A DNA stretch of 64,000 nt from Paenibacillus alvei DSM 29 (lineage in GTDB: Bacteria > Bacillota > Bacilli > Paenibacillales > Paenibacillaceae), in contig NZ_AMBZ01000002.1 of NCBI RefSeq assembly GCF_000293805.1, forward strand, positions 815,001 through 879,000, read 5' to 3'. Both the position numbers and the translations under genes were made by a program. The notes under the pieces were generated by a model. The model worked only from the letters and a program-made list of their open reading frames with translations, searched no databases and was not told the origin of the DNA. Numbering within the stretch: position 1 is the stretch's first letter; the number at the start of each line of letters is the position of its first letter. Below are positions 11,652 through 21,880 of this stretch, in pieces.

Positions 11652-12299
11652 ATGATACGAACGGTACTATTTGATTTGGATGGCACAATTATCGATACGA
11701 ATGAGCTTATCATCGAGACTTTTCTCCACGTACTGCGAGATAAGACGCCGTCGCCGTTCACACGTGAACATATTATCCCAAGTATGGGGCTTACGCTAGA
11801 AGAGCAAATTCGAATTTTTACAGGACAGGATCAGGTTGATGAACTGGTGGCAGCTTACCGAGAATACAACGTTACGCGTCATGACGAGCTTGTACGTGAA
11901 TTTCCTTATGTGAAGGAAGTGATGGCTGAGCTGCATGCATCAGGGATTCAGCTCGGTGTCGTGACGACGAAAATGCGGGCTACAACAGAGCGGGCCCTGC
12001 GCATGTTCGGTCTAATCGACTATTTGAGCACGATTGTTACCGTTCAGGATGTGACTCATCCGAAGCCGCACCCTGAACCTGTGCTTCGTGCTGTTGAAGC
12101 ACTGAAGGCAGATCCAGTACAGACGATTATGGTCGGCGATAGTCCTGCAGATATACAAGCTGCGAATGCTGCTGGTGTTGTATCATGCGGCGTAGCTTGG
12201 TCACTGAAAGGAGAAGCTGTACTTCGTCAATATGAGCCACGCCATATTATTCATGACATGCGTGATTTGTACGCATTGGTCGGATTGGAGCGGAAATAA
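11652..12299 (+). CDS. ppaX: Pyrophosphatase PpaX (HAD family)
   Basis: A 215-residue HAD hydrolase of the phosphoglycolate-phosphatase-like group. Motif I is FDLDGTIIDTNE with catalytic Asp8 and Asp10, motif II is VTTK, and motif III/IV includes HPKPHPEPVL and MVGDSPADIQAANAAG. In B. subtilis PpaX clears the pyrophosphate made when HprK dephosphorylates Ser46-P-HPr with Pi, and sits in the same operon. Length matches (216 in B. subtilis). The RBS AAGGAG lies at the end of lgt. Specificity is inferred from position. Confidence 0.93.
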   Translation: MIRTVLFDLDGTIIDTNELIIETFLHVLRDKTPSPFTREHIIPSMGLTLEEQIRIFTGQDQVDELVAAYREYNVTRHDELVREFPYVKEVMAELHASGIQLGVVTTKMRATTERALRMFGLIDYLSTIVTVQDVTHPKPHPEPVLRAVEALKADPVQTIMVGDSPADIQAANAAGVVSCGVAWSLKGEAVLRQYEPRHIIHDMRDLYALVGLERK

Positions 12300-12301
12300 A
12301 A

Positions 12302-12811
12302 GTGAGAGATGTGGAGCGGCATCCTGTCGAAGGACCGAATAGTCTGTGGCAGATCTACCGTACGGTCAGTCCTTGGAAAGGAATGTGGAACTTCATCTGC
12401 ATTCAAATTGCACGGTATAGCCCATCCCTGCGACTGAAGCTGTGGATCTATCGTAGGCTTCTGCGTATGAAGGTTGGAGAGTGCACAGCCTTCGGTCTGA
12501 TGGCGATGGTGGATGTCTTCTTTCCTGAACGAATTGAGATCGGGGATAATACGATAATCGGCTATAATTCCACGATCTTGGCGCATGAATATTTGACACA
12601 TGAATATCGACTCGGAACTGTGCGTATCGGCAGCCATGTCATGATCGGGGCCAATAGTACGATCTTACCTGGTGTCACAATTGGGGATCACGCAGTTGTC
12701 GCTGCGGGAACGGTCGTGTACAAAGACGTATTGCCTGGTCAAATGGTAGGCGGCAATCCTATGCGGGTCATTCGGGATGCAGCTCTCATGACAGAACTGT
12801 CCTCACAATAG
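12302..12811 (+). CDS. Left-handed beta-helix acyltransferase (YvoF-like)
   Basis: A 169-residue hexapeptide-repeat acyltransferase. From about residue 70 the chain shows repeating I-G-x-x-x units (IEIGDNTIIGYNSTILAHE, VRIGSHVMIGANSTIL, VTIGDHAVVAAGTVV) typical of xenobiotic/maltose acetyltransferases, ending in VGGNPMRVIRD. Start is GTG at 12302, 2 nt after the ppaX stop, with GGAGCGG upstream. B. subtilis has yvoF at the same place; acceptor unknown. It ends the hprK operon, and a terminator follows. Confidence 0.88.
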   Translation: MRDVERHPVEGPNSLWQIYRTVSPWKGMWNFICIQIARYSPSLRLKLWIYRRLLRMKVGECTAFGLMAMVDVFFPERIEIGDNTIIGYNSTILAHEYLTHEYRLGTVRIGSHVMIGANSTILPGVTIGDHAVVAAGTVVYKDVLPGQMVGGNPMRVIRDAALMTELSSQ

Positions 12812-12825
12812 AAGAATCAGCCGAG

Positions 12826-12864
12826 AAGTGGTAGGAAAGGGGCTCCCCACCTGCCACTTTTTTT
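12826..12864 (+). terminator. Terminator of the hprK operon
   Basis: AAGTGGTAGG and CCTGCCACTT pair (one G-T mismatch position) and are followed by seven T. Confidence 0.88.
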
Positions 12865-12968
12865 GGTATTTACAAACAATTTGTACATGGAAACAATAAT
12901 GTCAACAATTGAGAAGTAGGTTAGTTTAAAATAGGTGTAATGTTACTGGAAGAAGAGGGAAGTACAAC

Positions 12969-14198
12969 ATGCGAAAGAAACGCACTGTAGGTGTCATATT
13001 GCTCATAGCTCTTCTATGCTGCACGCTGTTCTTGAATACGGATGGAGTACAGGCGCAATCACACCGTATTGTATGGGATGGGTATAATGGTTTTGAAGAG
13101 CAAGCATTGTTGATGGGGAATGAGTGGTATGTCCCAGCCGACGCCCTAGAGAAAGCCTTTGGCATTCAAGTGCGTACGACAGACAAACAATTGGAGATGT
13201 CTTCAACGGATAATCTGAAATCACATTGGGAATACAGACCGCTCCATTATCGTGGTGAAGTGATAACACTAATGTATCACAATATTCAGAAGAATCCAGA
13301 TCATGTCACCTTCATTTCACCGAATCAATTAGAGGAGCAGATTCAGGCTCTGCTTCATAACAATTACAATTTTATATCCATGGATCAGTATATAAACTTT
13401 ATGCTTTATGGGGCGCAGATTCCGCCGAATGCTGTCTTGATGACATTCGATGACGGCTATGAATCGTTCTATACGGAAGTGTACCCGATTATGCAGAAGT
13501 ATCATATTCCAGCGACGAATTTTGTAATTGTGTCAACGATTGATAATCGAAAAAGTGTAGGAAGACCAAAGCTGACTTGGGAACAAATGCGAGAGATGAA
13601 GCGTAATGGTATGAGCTTCTACAGCCATACCTACAATTCCCATGCATACACGGTGGTTAACGAGAAGGGGACTTTGAGGCCGATGTTGTCCAAGCCTCAG
13701 TATTTGAAAAAGCTCCATCGCAAGGAGACGCGTGAGGAATTTACAGCTCGGGCCAAACAGGATCTTCAGCGGGCAGAAATGCGATTGAAGCAAATGCTTG
13801 GCAACACGTATAGTGTGGTTGCTTTCCCGTATGGAGCTTTTAACAAGGATGTTCTTGATGTATGCAAGCAATTGGGCATCTATGTTACTTTCACTGTGAA
13901 GCCGGGCATCAATCAACGCACGACTACGAATGGATTCCGTATTAATGCAGGCAATCAAAAGATTAGAACATCTGATCTGTTAGAGCGAATGGGGAATAAG
14001 GGCAAGGATGCTCAGCTTGGACGTGCCAAGACTTCTTATACGGTACGATGGAATCAGGAGCCGGTATACTCTGAGCTGAGGCCGGTGAGAAAAAAGGACA
14101 TTTGGTATCTTCAGCTCGCTCAGCTTCATCAGGTGTTCGGTATTAAATATAAGATTGACGATGTTCAACAGGTTGTGAGGTTGTTTCCCGGGAAATAA
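12969..14198 (+). CDS. Exported polysaccharide deacetylase-family protein
   Basis: A 409-residue protein with an N-terminal signal/anchor (RTVGVILLIALLCCTLFL, residues about 4-21). Residues about 30-75 and the last 40 (IWYLQLAQLHQVFGIKYKID) look like copper-amine-oxidase-N / stalk-type repeats that often flank surface enzymes. The middle (about 95-320) is a NodB-like deacetylase: MTFDDGYESF supplies the metal/catalytic Asp pair, and SHTYNSH the metal-binding His residues, spaced as in PgaB/IcaB-type enzymes. It likely removes acetyl groups from a cell-surface glycan; substrate unknown. Start ATG follows GAAGAGGGAAGTACAAC. Confidence 0.87.
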   Translation: MRKKRTVGVILLIALLCCTLFLNTDGVQAQSHRIVWDGYNGFEEQALLMGNEWYVPADALEKAFGIQVRTTDKQLEMSSTDNLKSHWEYRPLHYRGEVITLMYHNIQKNPDHVTFISPNQLEEQIQALLHNNYNFISMDQYINFMLYGAQIPPNAVLMTFDDGYESFYTEVYPIMQKYHIPATNFVIVSTIDNRKSVGRPKLTWEQMREMKRNGMSFYSHTYNSHAYTVVNEKGTLRPMLSKPQYLKKLHRKETREEFTARAKQDLQRAEMRLKQMLGNTYSVVAFPYGAFNKDVLDVCKQLGIYVTFTVKPGINQRTTTNGFRINAGNQKIRTSDLLERMGNKGKDAQLGRAKTSYTVRWNQEPVYSELRPVRKKDIWYLQLAQLHQVFGIKYKIDDVQQVVRLFPGK

Positions 14199-14206
14199 CC
14201 TCACAA
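14173..14206. repeat. Near-perfect 34-bp palindrome across a stop codon
   Basis: TTGTGAGGTT at 14173 pairs with AACCTCACAA at 14197, and TTTCCC with GGGAAA inside, leaving one G-T mismatch. The stop codon TAA of the deacetylase gene lies in the right arm. No T-tract follows, so it is not a standard Rho-independent terminator, but it would form a strong 3'-end hairpin. Confidence 0.8.
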
Positions 14207-14860
14207 GTTGTCGAAATTAATAATTTGTATTGCCGAGTTGCCTCTATAATTCGACATCATTAGGCTCTCGGTAATGGGGAGATAAAAATAATATGTGCAA
14301 TAAGTAAAGAATTCTTCACCCTAATCTATCTTATAGAGCTATCGCGATGTTGGACATAGTGTGCATTCATGCAACATCATAGACGATTAAGGCAGAGTAT
14401 ACGAATGACCTATTTTCGTCTATAATTTTTTTCTATATGTTCAGCAAATTTTGCTGTAGGCCTTCTTGCTGCCTGAAAGGCTTCGACATGTTCTATACTT
14501 ATGATGACAAGGGTTATCCTCATTGAATATTCCTTAAAGGAGTTCTACCCCAAACGATTACAGCTCATTCTTCTCCCCTTTTTCCCTTTACCACTTGTTA
14601 TTTTATTCTGGAGTTTTTAGACTGCCCGTCAAAGTTGAAGCCTATTAGACTTGTCATGGTATATGGACTTAACTTAATAAGGAGACAAACCTACTCTTAG
14701 AATTTCACCCATCGCTATATTTCAAGATAGTTGGATGTTCATCGGGGCACTGCCGAAAAAAGGTGGAGGCACAACGAAACAAAAAGCCAACAAAAGCAGA
14801 TAACTTTACAGCCTCCAAGTTAGAAAACAATACGTACGTGGGTCTGTCTTTGTTAAATGA
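14207..14860. other. 654-nt region without a credible gene
   Basis: A/T-rich with no ORF that carries both a good RBS and coding character on either strand, and no tRNA, terminator or insertion-sequence end that I can recognise. It precedes a decayed acyltransferase gene, so it may be remnant DNA from the same decay. Confidence 0.5.
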
Positions 14861-16066
14861 ATGCATCGGCAAAGACCTGACGTAGTGGGGAGGGATGCAA
14901 TAGAGCCACGAAAAGATCGTATTTCTACTCTTTCTATCGTGCGGGCACTTGCCATACTTGGTGTCATTAGTGTGCACGCTACATCAGAAACCGCAGCAAT
15001 TATGAAGAAATCGAGCGTATTTTACGGATATACCTTCTTTAACATTTTCTTTAAGTATGGAACGCCTACGTTTATTTTGTTAAGCAGCTTTGTTCTTTTT
15101 TATAACTACGGAGGCGATAAGCTGCAGGTCAGTGTGTTGGGAAAGTTTTATAAAAATCGATTTTTCTATGTATGTATTCCGTATGTAATTTGTTCTCTTT
15201 TTTATTTTGCTTTTGTACAGGTAACACTGTACTCGCACTAATCGTAGAGCGAAGCGGCTCCTTTATTCGTAAACAAGCTGTTAACAGGGACAACTTATAC
15301 GCATCTATATTTCGTGTACATCAGCATTCAATTTTATTTGTTGTTTCCATTGCTGCTCTTGCTGTTCCGTTCACGGCGAATCGTGGCTTGGGCTATTCCG
15401 CTTGGACTTGCTTGCAATGGGGGTTTGTCGTATGGAACAAATACGGTGTGCAAATTCCAGCGAAAGGGAGTATTTCGCTGTCATACATAAGCTTTTATTT
15501 TTAGGTGCTTACTTAGGGATACATTTTCACAATATACTGATTCTATTGGACGAGCTTGCTCGGTGCGTTATAAGCTGATGACGGCTGCTATCTGGTTGTC
15601 ATGGCTCGCATTTGCACTGCTGCATGTGCAGATCTGGTATTGGACGCGTTCAACAGGCAAAGAGATGCATTCTCTGATCTACGAACTGCTTTGGAATGGA
15701 CACACGATGCTTTCAGCGATTGTACTTATGCAGCTTGCGTTCTATTTGGAGCGGCGTCTTCCGAATCTGGGGCGGAAGCTTTTGTCTCAGTTAGGTGATT
15801 TGTCATTCGGAATGTATTTGATTCATCCTGTATTTCTCGCCGTATATCGGAAGTTCCCTTGGTATAAGGGGAGTCCGCTGCTGTATCCTTTATTCATTGG
15901 AGGCGGATATCTGTTCGCGCTCGGGATGTCGTGGATATTCGTATATGGGGCAATCCGATATATACCGGGCGCTTCATTTGGACTAGGTGCTTCGCCGCGC
16001 TATTTGATGAACCGCAAAAAGCCAGTCGCAACAATTGATGTGGCTAGACACAGCAATGCATCTTAA
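14861..16066 (+). pseudogene. Broken acyltransferase-3 family membrane protein
   Basis: Pieces of one acyltransferase-3 (OafA-like) protein occur in successive frames. Piece 1 from about 14861 has SIVRALAILGVISVHAT, the family's N-terminal catalytic His motif. In-frame stops TAA 15239 and TAG 15245 interrupt it, then the same frame resumes to about 15405 (KLLTGTTYTHLYFVYIS, QFYLLFPLLLLLF). The frame then drops by one base near 15405 (to QWGFVVWNKYG), near 15500 (to FLGAYLGIHFH) and near 15560 (to RYKLMTAAIWLSWL, ending 16066). Three successive one-base losses plus two stops indicate a pseudogene, or partly assembly error. No convincing start codon with RBS was found. Substrate unknown. Confidence 0.85.
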
Positions 16067-16107
16067 CAATAGTATAAGGTAAAAATTCATACATTGTCAT
16101 CAGACGG

Positions 16108-16150
16108 AGGACGCCCTGTATTCTTGCAGTATGCAAGGAACGGGCGTCCT
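16108..16150 (+). terminator. Terminator-like hairpin before the his operon
   Basis: AGGACGCCC at 16108-16116 pairs with GGGCGTCCT at 16142-16150, followed by the weak T-rich stretch TCTCTGCTT. An outer pairing CATTGTCA (16092) with TGACAATG (16170) extends it. Confidence 0.65.
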
Positions 16151-16276
16151 TCTCTGCTTATGCAAAAGCTGACAATGAAGGGGTCAACAAGTCAAACAAA
16201 GTAGATTAAGGAGAGGTTGAAAATGGATTGACGGAGCAAACAATACGTGATAATATTACCATTAAATTTCTTCAAC

Positions 16277-16305
16277 TTGCTAATAAGGTAACTTGTTAAT
16301 ATATT
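16277..16305 (+). promoter_or_regulatory. Candidate promoter of the his operon
   Basis: TTGCTA at 16277-16282 and TATATT at 16300-16305 are 17 bp apart. Transcription would start near 16312, giving a leader of about 26 nt before hisZ, too short for a T-box or attenuator. Confidence 0.65.
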
Positions 16306-16337
16306 AACTCACTAAAGTTTTTTTCCGAGGTGATCCA

Positions 16338-17555
16338 ATGACAAAGCCGAGAATGTTTGAAAAGCCATCGGGTATGCGTGATTATTTACCGGAAGCCGTG
16401 CGACGGCTGCGTGTAGTGGAAGGCAAGGCACTCCGCACGATGGACAGTTGGGGATATGCGCAAATCATAACGCCGACCATGGAGTATTACGATACGGTAG
16501 GTGCAGCGAGCTCTACCTCTGACCACAAGCTGTTCAAGCTGTTAAATCAGCGCGGTACAACGATGGTGCTGCGTTCTGATATGACAGCGCCCATTGCGAG
16601 AGTGGTTGGTTCCTTGCTGGGCAAGGAACCGTTCCCAATCCGTTTGTCTTATCATGCCAACGTTTTTCGCTCTATGGAGGAGGAGGCTGGACGCGAAGCG
16701 GAGTTCTATCAGACAGGAGCGGAGATGATAGGAGACGGCTCACCCGATGCCGATGCTGAGGTGATTGCACTGTCAATTGCTTGTCTGGAGGCGGCGGGTA
16801 TTGAACGTTTTAAGGTTGCGCTTGGGCATCATGGCTTTTTGCAAGGGTTGCTTGAATGCGCACTTCCCAATCAGGAAGTTGTGCAGACACAGTTGAAGCT
16901 TCGCCTGGTGCAGCGTGATGTAGTTGGTTATCGAGAGCTTGTGAATAGCCTGTCTATTGAACAGGAGTACAGAAATTACCTGGAGAAAGTATTGCATTTG
17001 CGTGGGGGGCGTGAGGTGCTGGAGACAGCTCGAGGTATAGCTGATGTGTCAGCTATACAGCAGTCGATCCGGCATTTGGAGCAGGTATGGAGTGTGCTGA
17101 TGGCGTACGGCGTGGAAGAGCATATCGTATTGGATTTAACGATGCTGGGTGATTTCTCTTATTACACGGGTACGATATTTGAGGGTTATGCGGCAGATAC
17201 GGGTTTTCCTGTCATGAGCGGGGGCCGTTATGACAATTTGTTGCAGCAGTTCGGTCGACCTGCTCCTGCGACGGGGTTCGCACTGCAGACGACGCGTATC
17301 GTAGATGCACTTTCTGGCAGTTGTGGTGCAGCTGATGAAGGGGAGCAGGTAATGACCATTCGCTATGATGAGCTTCACCGTCAAGAAGCATTTCAAGAAG
17401 CTGCGCGTTTGCGAAAGGAAGGCAAAAACGTAGTGACACAACTTATTGGCACTGTATGTGAGGATCAACGTGATGGAGTTGGTAAGGCAGAAGTTCATTC
17501 CAATGCTTGCGGCAATCGCGGAATCGAGATGCTTGCCTTTACGAATCGGGCTTGA
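16338..17555 (+). CDS. hisZ: ATP phosphoribosyltransferase regulatory subunit HisZ
   Basis: A 405-residue paralogue of histidyl-tRNA synthetase that lacks aminoacylation and instead activates and confers histidine feedback on the short HisG. It begins [17 protein letters not shown] as class II HisRS-like cores do, with motif-2-like [20 protein letters not shown] and a glycine-rich [13 protein letters not shown] near residue 295. A C-terminal extension of about 70 residues follows. Start ATG 16338 follows CCGAGGTGATCCA. It heads the his operon and overlaps nothing; hisG starts 20 nt later. Confidence 0.95.
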   Translation: MTKPRMFEKPSGMRDYLPEAVRRLRVVEGKALRTMDSWGYAQIITPTMEYYDTVGAASSTSDHKLFKLLNQRGTTMVLRSDMTAPIARVVGSLLGKEPFPIRLSYHANVFRSMEEEAGREAEFYQTGAEMIGDGSPDADAEVIALSIACLEAAGIERFKVALGHHGFLQGLLECALPNQEVVQTQLKLRLVQRDVVGYRELVNSLSIEQEYRNYLEKVLHLRGGREVLETARGIADVSAIQQSIRHLEQVWSVLMAYGVEEHIVLDLTMLGDFSYYTGTIFEGYAADTGFPVMSGGRYDNLLQQFGRPAPATGFALQTTRIVDALSGSCGAADEGEQVMTIRYDELHRQEAFQEAARLRKEGKNVVTQLIGTVCEDQRDGVGKAEVHSNACGNRGIEMLAFTNRA

Positions 17556-17575
17556 TGACGAAGGAGGAACGACTT

Positions 17576-18241
17576 ATGCAGGAGTGGCTAAAGGTTGCAA
17601 TGCCGAAAGGACGTATTTATAAGCAGGCATCCGCCCTGTTTCGGCAAGCCGGACTCTATGTGCCAGAAGATGAAGATGACTCGCGCAAGCTGATTATTGA
17701 TGTACTGGAAGCGGGGATGCAGTTCATCATGGCGAAGCCTGTTGATGTGCCGACCTATGTGGAGTATGGCACTGCTGATATCGGCATTGTCGGTAAAGAT
17801 GTATTGATGGAAGAGAACAAGGATGTATATGAGCTTCTGGATCTCGGAATTGCGCGCTGCCGGATGTCGGTTATCGGATTGCCTTCATGGAAGCCGGTCA
17901 GCCATTTGCGGGTAGCAACGAAGTATCCAAATGTAGCTTCTCAATATTTTCGAGAGCAAGGCCAGCAGGTGGAAGTGATTAAGCTCAATGGCTCAATCGA
18001 ATTGGCTCCCTTAATCGGCCTGGCGGATCGAATTGTAGATATGGTGGAAACGGGTAAGACACTGAAAGAGAATGGTCTGATTGAGCTGGAAGAGATGTTC
18101 GGCATTACTAGCCGATTGATAGCCAATCGAGTTAGCTACCGAATGAAGAGCGAGGCAATTCAAGGGCTGTGCGACCGGTTACAGGGTATTGTGCCCCAGA
18201 CATTGGAGAAGCCAGCGTCAGCAGCATTTTCGTTAGGATAA
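17576..18241 (+). CDS. hisG: ATP phosphoribosyltransferase, short-form catalytic subunit
   Basis: A 221-residue HisG that condenses ATP with PRPP in the first step of histidine synthesis. The short form lacks the C-terminal regulatory domain and needs HisZ, encoded just upstream. It opens [14 protein letters not shown] and contains the family segment [13 protein letters not shown] and the PRPP-loop-like [19 protein letters not shown] near 145-163. The start was moved to ATG 17576 because GAAGGAGGAACGACTT lies directly before it; upstream in-frame ATGs fall inside the hisZ tail. Confidence 0.96.
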   Translation: MQEWLKVAMPKGRIYKQASALFRQAGLYVPEDEDDSRKLIIDVLEAGMQFIMAKPVDVPTYVEYGTADIGIVGKDVLMEENKDVYELLDLGIARCRMSVIGLPSWKPVSHLRVATKYPNVASQYFREQGQQVEVIKLNGSIELAPLIGLADRIVDMVETGKTLKENGLIELEEMFGITSRLIANRVSYRMKSEAIQGLCDRLQGIVPQTLEKPASAAFSLG

Positions 18242-18314
18242 ACAAGCACACAATATGAAAGCGAAAGTCGAATGATGCTTATAGCAGCGCGGGATTTAGG
18301 AGGGGGAGAACGAG

Positions 18315-19628
18315 ATGCGGATCATTCAGGCAGCAGATTGGAATCTGGATCGGAAGGTCGATTATGGAACTCCGGATCAATTGAACAGCGTGAAGCGTAT
18401 TGTAAGCGATGTGCGATATGAAGGGGATACCGGACTTCTCAAATATACAAGCGAGCATGACAAGGTAGAGCTGATCCAAGAGCAGCTTCGTGTAACCGAG
18501 GCAGATATTTCACAGGCGTACGAGCAAGTGGAGCAATCATTCTTAGCAGCAATTCGTCAAGCTGCAAGCAATATCAGACGATTCCATAAGAGACAGAAGC
18601 GAACATCTTGGATGGAGTGTGAACCAGATGGAACGCTGTTAGGCCAGATTATGCGTCCACTGAAACGTGTGGGCGTCTATGTGCCAGGCGGTAAGGCAGC
18701 CTATCCCTCCTCTGTTCTCATGAACGTTATTCCTGCCCAAGTTGCGGGTGTAGAGGAGATTGTGATGGTTACCCCCCCAGCTACAGGTGGAGTGGAAGGG
18801 ATTAACCCTTATATTCTCGTAGCCGCAGCTGAAGCTGGAGTAAAGGAAATTTACCGCGTGGGCGGTGCACAGGCGATAGCTGCATTGGCGTACGGGACGG
18901 AGACAATTGCTCCGGTCGATAAAATATGCGGTCCTGGGAATATCTATGTGGCTCTCGCGAAGCGGGAAGTTTATGGAACTGTTGATATCGATAGTATTGC
19001 TGGCCCATCTGAGATTGTCGTGTTAGCGGATAAGTGGGCCAATCCCGTCTATGTGGCAGCTGATTTATTATCCCAAGCCGAGCATGATGAGATGGCATCG
19101 GCAGTGCTCGTGACAGATTCTATGGAGTTGGCCCAAGCTGTGTCCTTTGAAGTAGATCGCCAATTACAGGAGCTCCCGCGATATCCAATTGCCCGAGCTT
19201 CCATTGAACAGTATGGGGCAATTCTGGTGGTACAGGATTTGCAAGAGGGTGTCAAGCTCGTAAATCGGATGGCTCCTGAGCATGTGGAGATTATGACAGA
19301 GGAGCCGATGGAGTGGCTCGGTCTCATTGAAAATGCAGGAGCGATCTTCCTTGGCGCATACAGCTCCGAGCCTGTTGGGGACTACTTTGCAGGGCCGAAC
19401 CATATTATTCCGACTAATGGAACAGCACGTTTCTCTTCACCGGTCGATGTAGATATGTTTATGAAGAAATCAAGCTTAATTCGCTACAGCAAGGAAGCGC
19501 TGTTGACCAACGGGGCGGCCATTATAGAGCTGGCCCGTCATGAAGGACTAGAAGGGCATGCTCGTGCAATTGAGGTTCGATTGCGTGAACAATCTTATGA
19601 CAAGAAAGAGTTACACAACGAATCATAG
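18315..19628 (+). CDS. hisD: Histidinol dehydrogenase
   Basis: A 437-residue zinc enzyme that oxidises L-histidinol to histidine in two NAD-dependent steps, the last reactions of the pathway. [49 protein letters not shown] and [17 protein letters not shown] (with conserved Gln and His) and the C-terminal [20 protein letters not shown] are all present. Length is typical. Start ATG follows TTTAGGAGGGGGAGAACGAG. A 191-nt purine-rich spacer separates it from hisB. Confidence 0.97.
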   Translation: MRIIQAADWNLDRKVDYGTPDQLNSVKRIVSDVRYEGDTGLLKYTSEHDKVELIQEQLRVTEADISQAYEQVEQSFLAAIRQAASNIRRFHKRQKRTSWMECEPDGTLLGQIMRPLKRVGVYVPGGKAAYPSSVLMNVIPAQVAGVEEIVMVTPPATGGVEGINPYILVAAAEAGVKEIYRVGGAQAIAALAYGTETIAPVDKICGPGNIYVALAKREVYGTVDIDSIAGPSEIVVLADKWANPVYVAADLLSQAEHDEMASAVLVTDSMELAQAVSFEVDRQLQELPRYPIARASIEQYGAILVVQDLQEGVKLVNRMAPEHVEIMTEEPMEWLGLIENAGAIFLGAYSSEPVGDYFAGPNHIIPTNGTARFSSPVDVDMFMKKSSLIRYSKEALLTNGAAIIELARHEGLEGHARAIEVRLREQSYDKKELHNES

Positions 19629-19819
19629 AGTAATAGTATTTATGGAGATATAGAGATATAAAGAGATATAAAGTACGGTTTAGAGATAGTGGGGAAGTGG
19701 AGAGAAGACATCTTTGGCGGTGTGAAATGATGCTGTAAATCAGCAATCTCACATTGAACGGAAATATTCCTCGATATAAAAATGGAGCGAGAATCCTCAG
19801 TAGAAGGGTGGAAATTCTG

Positions 19820-20428
19820 ATGGTACAGGAAGCGATCAATTGTGCACGTCAAGCGGATATTGACCGCAAGACGAACGAGACTAACATTCAATTGTCATTT
19901 TCTATTGATGGAACCGGAAAAAGCGAGCTGGATACTGGCGTTCCTTTCCTAACTCATATGCTCGATTTGTTTGCAAAGCACGGTCATTTCGACTTGAAGG
20001 TTAATGCCAAGGGCGATATTGAAATCGATGATCATCACACGGTAGAGGATATTGGCATTTGTCTTGGCCATGCCTTGAGAGAGGCGTTGGGTGATAAGTC
20101 CGGAATTCGGCGTTATGCCTCTGTGTTTATCCCGATGGATGAAGCATTGGCTCAAGTGGTGATAGATGTGAGCAACCGTCCGCATTTTGAATATAGAGCC
20201 TCTTATCCTTCCGTACAAGTGGGCACATTCTCTACAGAACTTGTACAAGAGTTTTTGTGGAAGCTAGCGCTGGAGGCAAGAATCACCCTCCATGTCATCG
20301 TTCATTATGGTCAGAATACGCATCACATGATCGAGGCGGTATTCAAGGCGCTTGGACGGGCGCTCGATGAAGCAACGTCGATTGATCCACGTGTACAAGG
20401 CATCCCTTCTACAAAAGGAGTGCTGTAG
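19820..20428 (+). CDS. hisB: Imidazoleglycerol-phosphate dehydratase
   Basis: A 202-residue manganese enzyme that dehydrates imidazole glycerol phosphate. The two metal-binding HHxxE motifs are visible as DDHHTVEDIG near residue 71 and THHMIEAVFKA near 170; FLTHMLDLFAKHG is also diagnostic. The start was set to ATG 19820, giving a family-typical length and a preceding AGAAGGGTGG; an upstream ATG at 19754 would add 22 unlikely residues. It ends 3 nt before hisH. Confidence 0.96.
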   Translation: MVQEAINCARQADIDRKTNETNIQLSFSIDGTGKSELDTGVPFLTHMLDLFAKHGHFDLKVNAKGDIEIDDHHTVEDIGICLGHALREALGDKSGIRRYASVFIPMDEALAQVVIDVSNRPHFEYRASYPSVQVGTFSTELVQEFLWKLALEARITLHVIVHYGQNTHHMIEAVFKALGRALDEATSIDPRVQGIPSTKGVL

Positions 20429-20431
20429 CTC

Positions 20432-21070
20432 ATGATCGCCATAGTCGATTATGGGATGGGGAATTTGCATAGTGTCAGCAAGGCTGTAGAGCGATTGGGA
20501 TATGAGTTCATCCTGACAAATTCCCGTGAGGATTTGCTTACAGCAGCGGGTGTCATTTTGCCGGGTGTAGGCGCATACGGAGACGCCATGCTGGCGCTGC
20601 GGGCTAGTGGATTAATCCCCACTCTGCACGAGATCGTGGAGAGTGGCAAGCCGATGCTCGGTATCTGCCTAGGGATGCAGCTGCTGTTCGAAGGAAGCGA
20701 TGAACATGGCTATCATGAGGGATTGGACATGCTGCCAGGCCGTGCAGTACGCTTCGAGGGCGGCTCCTATAAGGTTCCGCATATGGGCTGGAATGAGCTG
20801 CGCTGGAAGCAGGCAGCATATTTGCATCCATTTGCTGAGGGGATAGAAGAAGGTCACGTATATTTCGTGCACTCTTATCGCGTCGTTGCGGAGGAGCGTA
20901 CAGATGTGCTTGCTACGTGCAGTTATGGGGGCGTAGAGGTAACGGCTATTGTAGGTCGAGGCTCCTTGTATGGTATGCAGTTTCATCCGGAAAAAAGCGG
21001 TGCGTTAGGACAGTGTCTATTGGGGAGATTTTTAGCACTGACTGGGGTGGACAGGAAATCTGCAACATAA
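20432..21070 (+). CDS. hisH: Imidazole glycerol phosphate synthase glutaminase subunit
   Basis: A 212-residue class I glutamine amidotransferase supplying ammonia to HisF. The nucleophile is in GICLGMQLLFEGS (near residue 80), and the catalytic His-Glu pair in GMQFHPEKSG near the C-terminus. The N-terminus IAIVDYGMGNLHSV is classic. Spaced 3 nt after hisB. Confidence 0.97.
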   Translation: MIAIVDYGMGNLHSVSKAVERLGYEFILTNSREDLLTAAGVILPGVGAYGDAMLALRASGLIPTLHEIVESGKPMLGICLGMQLLFEGSDEHGYHEGLDMLPGRAVRFEGGSYKVPHMGWNELRWKQAAYLHPFAEGIEEGHVYFVHSYRVVAEERTDVLATCSYGGVEVTAIVGRGSLYGMQFHPEKSGALGQCLLGRFLALTGVDRKSAT

Positions 21071-21116
21071 GTGACAAGGCAGCAATGAAGAACGATGGGA
21101 AAGGAAGGCGAGACAG

Positions 21117-21860
21117 ATGGCGGCGTTCACGATATATCCAGCAATTGATATTCGCGGGGGAAAGTGTGTCCGACTTGTACAAGGGGACTATGGACAGGAA
21201 ACAGTCTATGATGAGCAGCCAGTAGAGGTAGCAAAGCGTTGGGAAGCGAATGGAGCATCTTGGATTCATGTGGTGGATTTGGACGGAGCGAAGGAAGGAC
21301 GGCCGATGAATGCACAGTTGGTTGGCGAAATTGCACGGACAGTATCGGTTCCGATTCAGGTTGGAGGCGGCTTGCGTACGCTTGAGGATATTGAACTGTT
21401 GCTTGATACGGGTGTACCGAGGGTCATACTGGGTACAGCGGCGATAGAGGATCGCGATTTCGTCGAAGCGGCACTTGGAAAGTATGGAGAACGCATAGCG
21501 ATCGGTATTGATGCTCGCAATGGATTTGTTGCCACACGCGGGTGGTTGGAGACGTCGGAAGTGAAAGCGGATATACTGGCTGCTGAATTGGCTGCGGTAG
21601 GAGCGAAGACGTTCATTTTTACGGACATCTCACGAGACGGCATGATGAAGGGCCCGAATGTCGAGGCAATTGTACAGCTGGCGAAGGCATCAGGACAGCA
21701 GGTAATTGCTTCAGGCGGTGTGAGCGGCATGGATGATATCCGTGCACTATCAGCGTATGCGGCAGATGGTGTAGCAGGGGCGATTATTGGCAAGGCACTT
21801 TATACAGGCGGTATTGATTTAACTGAGGCGGTACGGCTGGGAGCAGCCGAGCGAAGCTAA
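21117..21860 (+). CDS. hisA: ProFAR isomerase
   Basis: A 247-residue TIM-barrel isomerase converting ProFAR to PRFAR. It starts [20 protein letters not shown] with the catalytic first Asp, has the phosphate loops VGGGLRT and [12 protein letters not shown], and the second Asp in FTDISRDGM. Start ATG 21117 follows AAGGAAGGCGAGACAG. Confidence 0.97.
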   Translation: MAAFTIYPAIDIRGGKCVRLVQGDYGQETVYDEQPVEVAKRWEANGASWIHVVDLDGAKEGRPMNAQLVGEIARTVSVPIQVGGGLRTLEDIELLLDTGVPRVILGTAAIEDRDFVEAALGKYGERIAIGIDARNGFVATRGWLETSEVKADILAAELAAVGAKTFIFTDISRDGMMKGPNVEAIVQLAKASGQQVIASGGVSGMDDIRALSAYAADGVAGAIIGKALYTGGIDLTEAVRLGAAERS

Positions 21861-21880
21861 TACGGACGGGGGCGACTGCG

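Noticed and set aside
16067-16337. T-box or His attenuator upstream of hisZ
   Set aside because: No AGGGTGG-type T-box core or His-codon run; only a terminator-like hairpin for the upstream gene.
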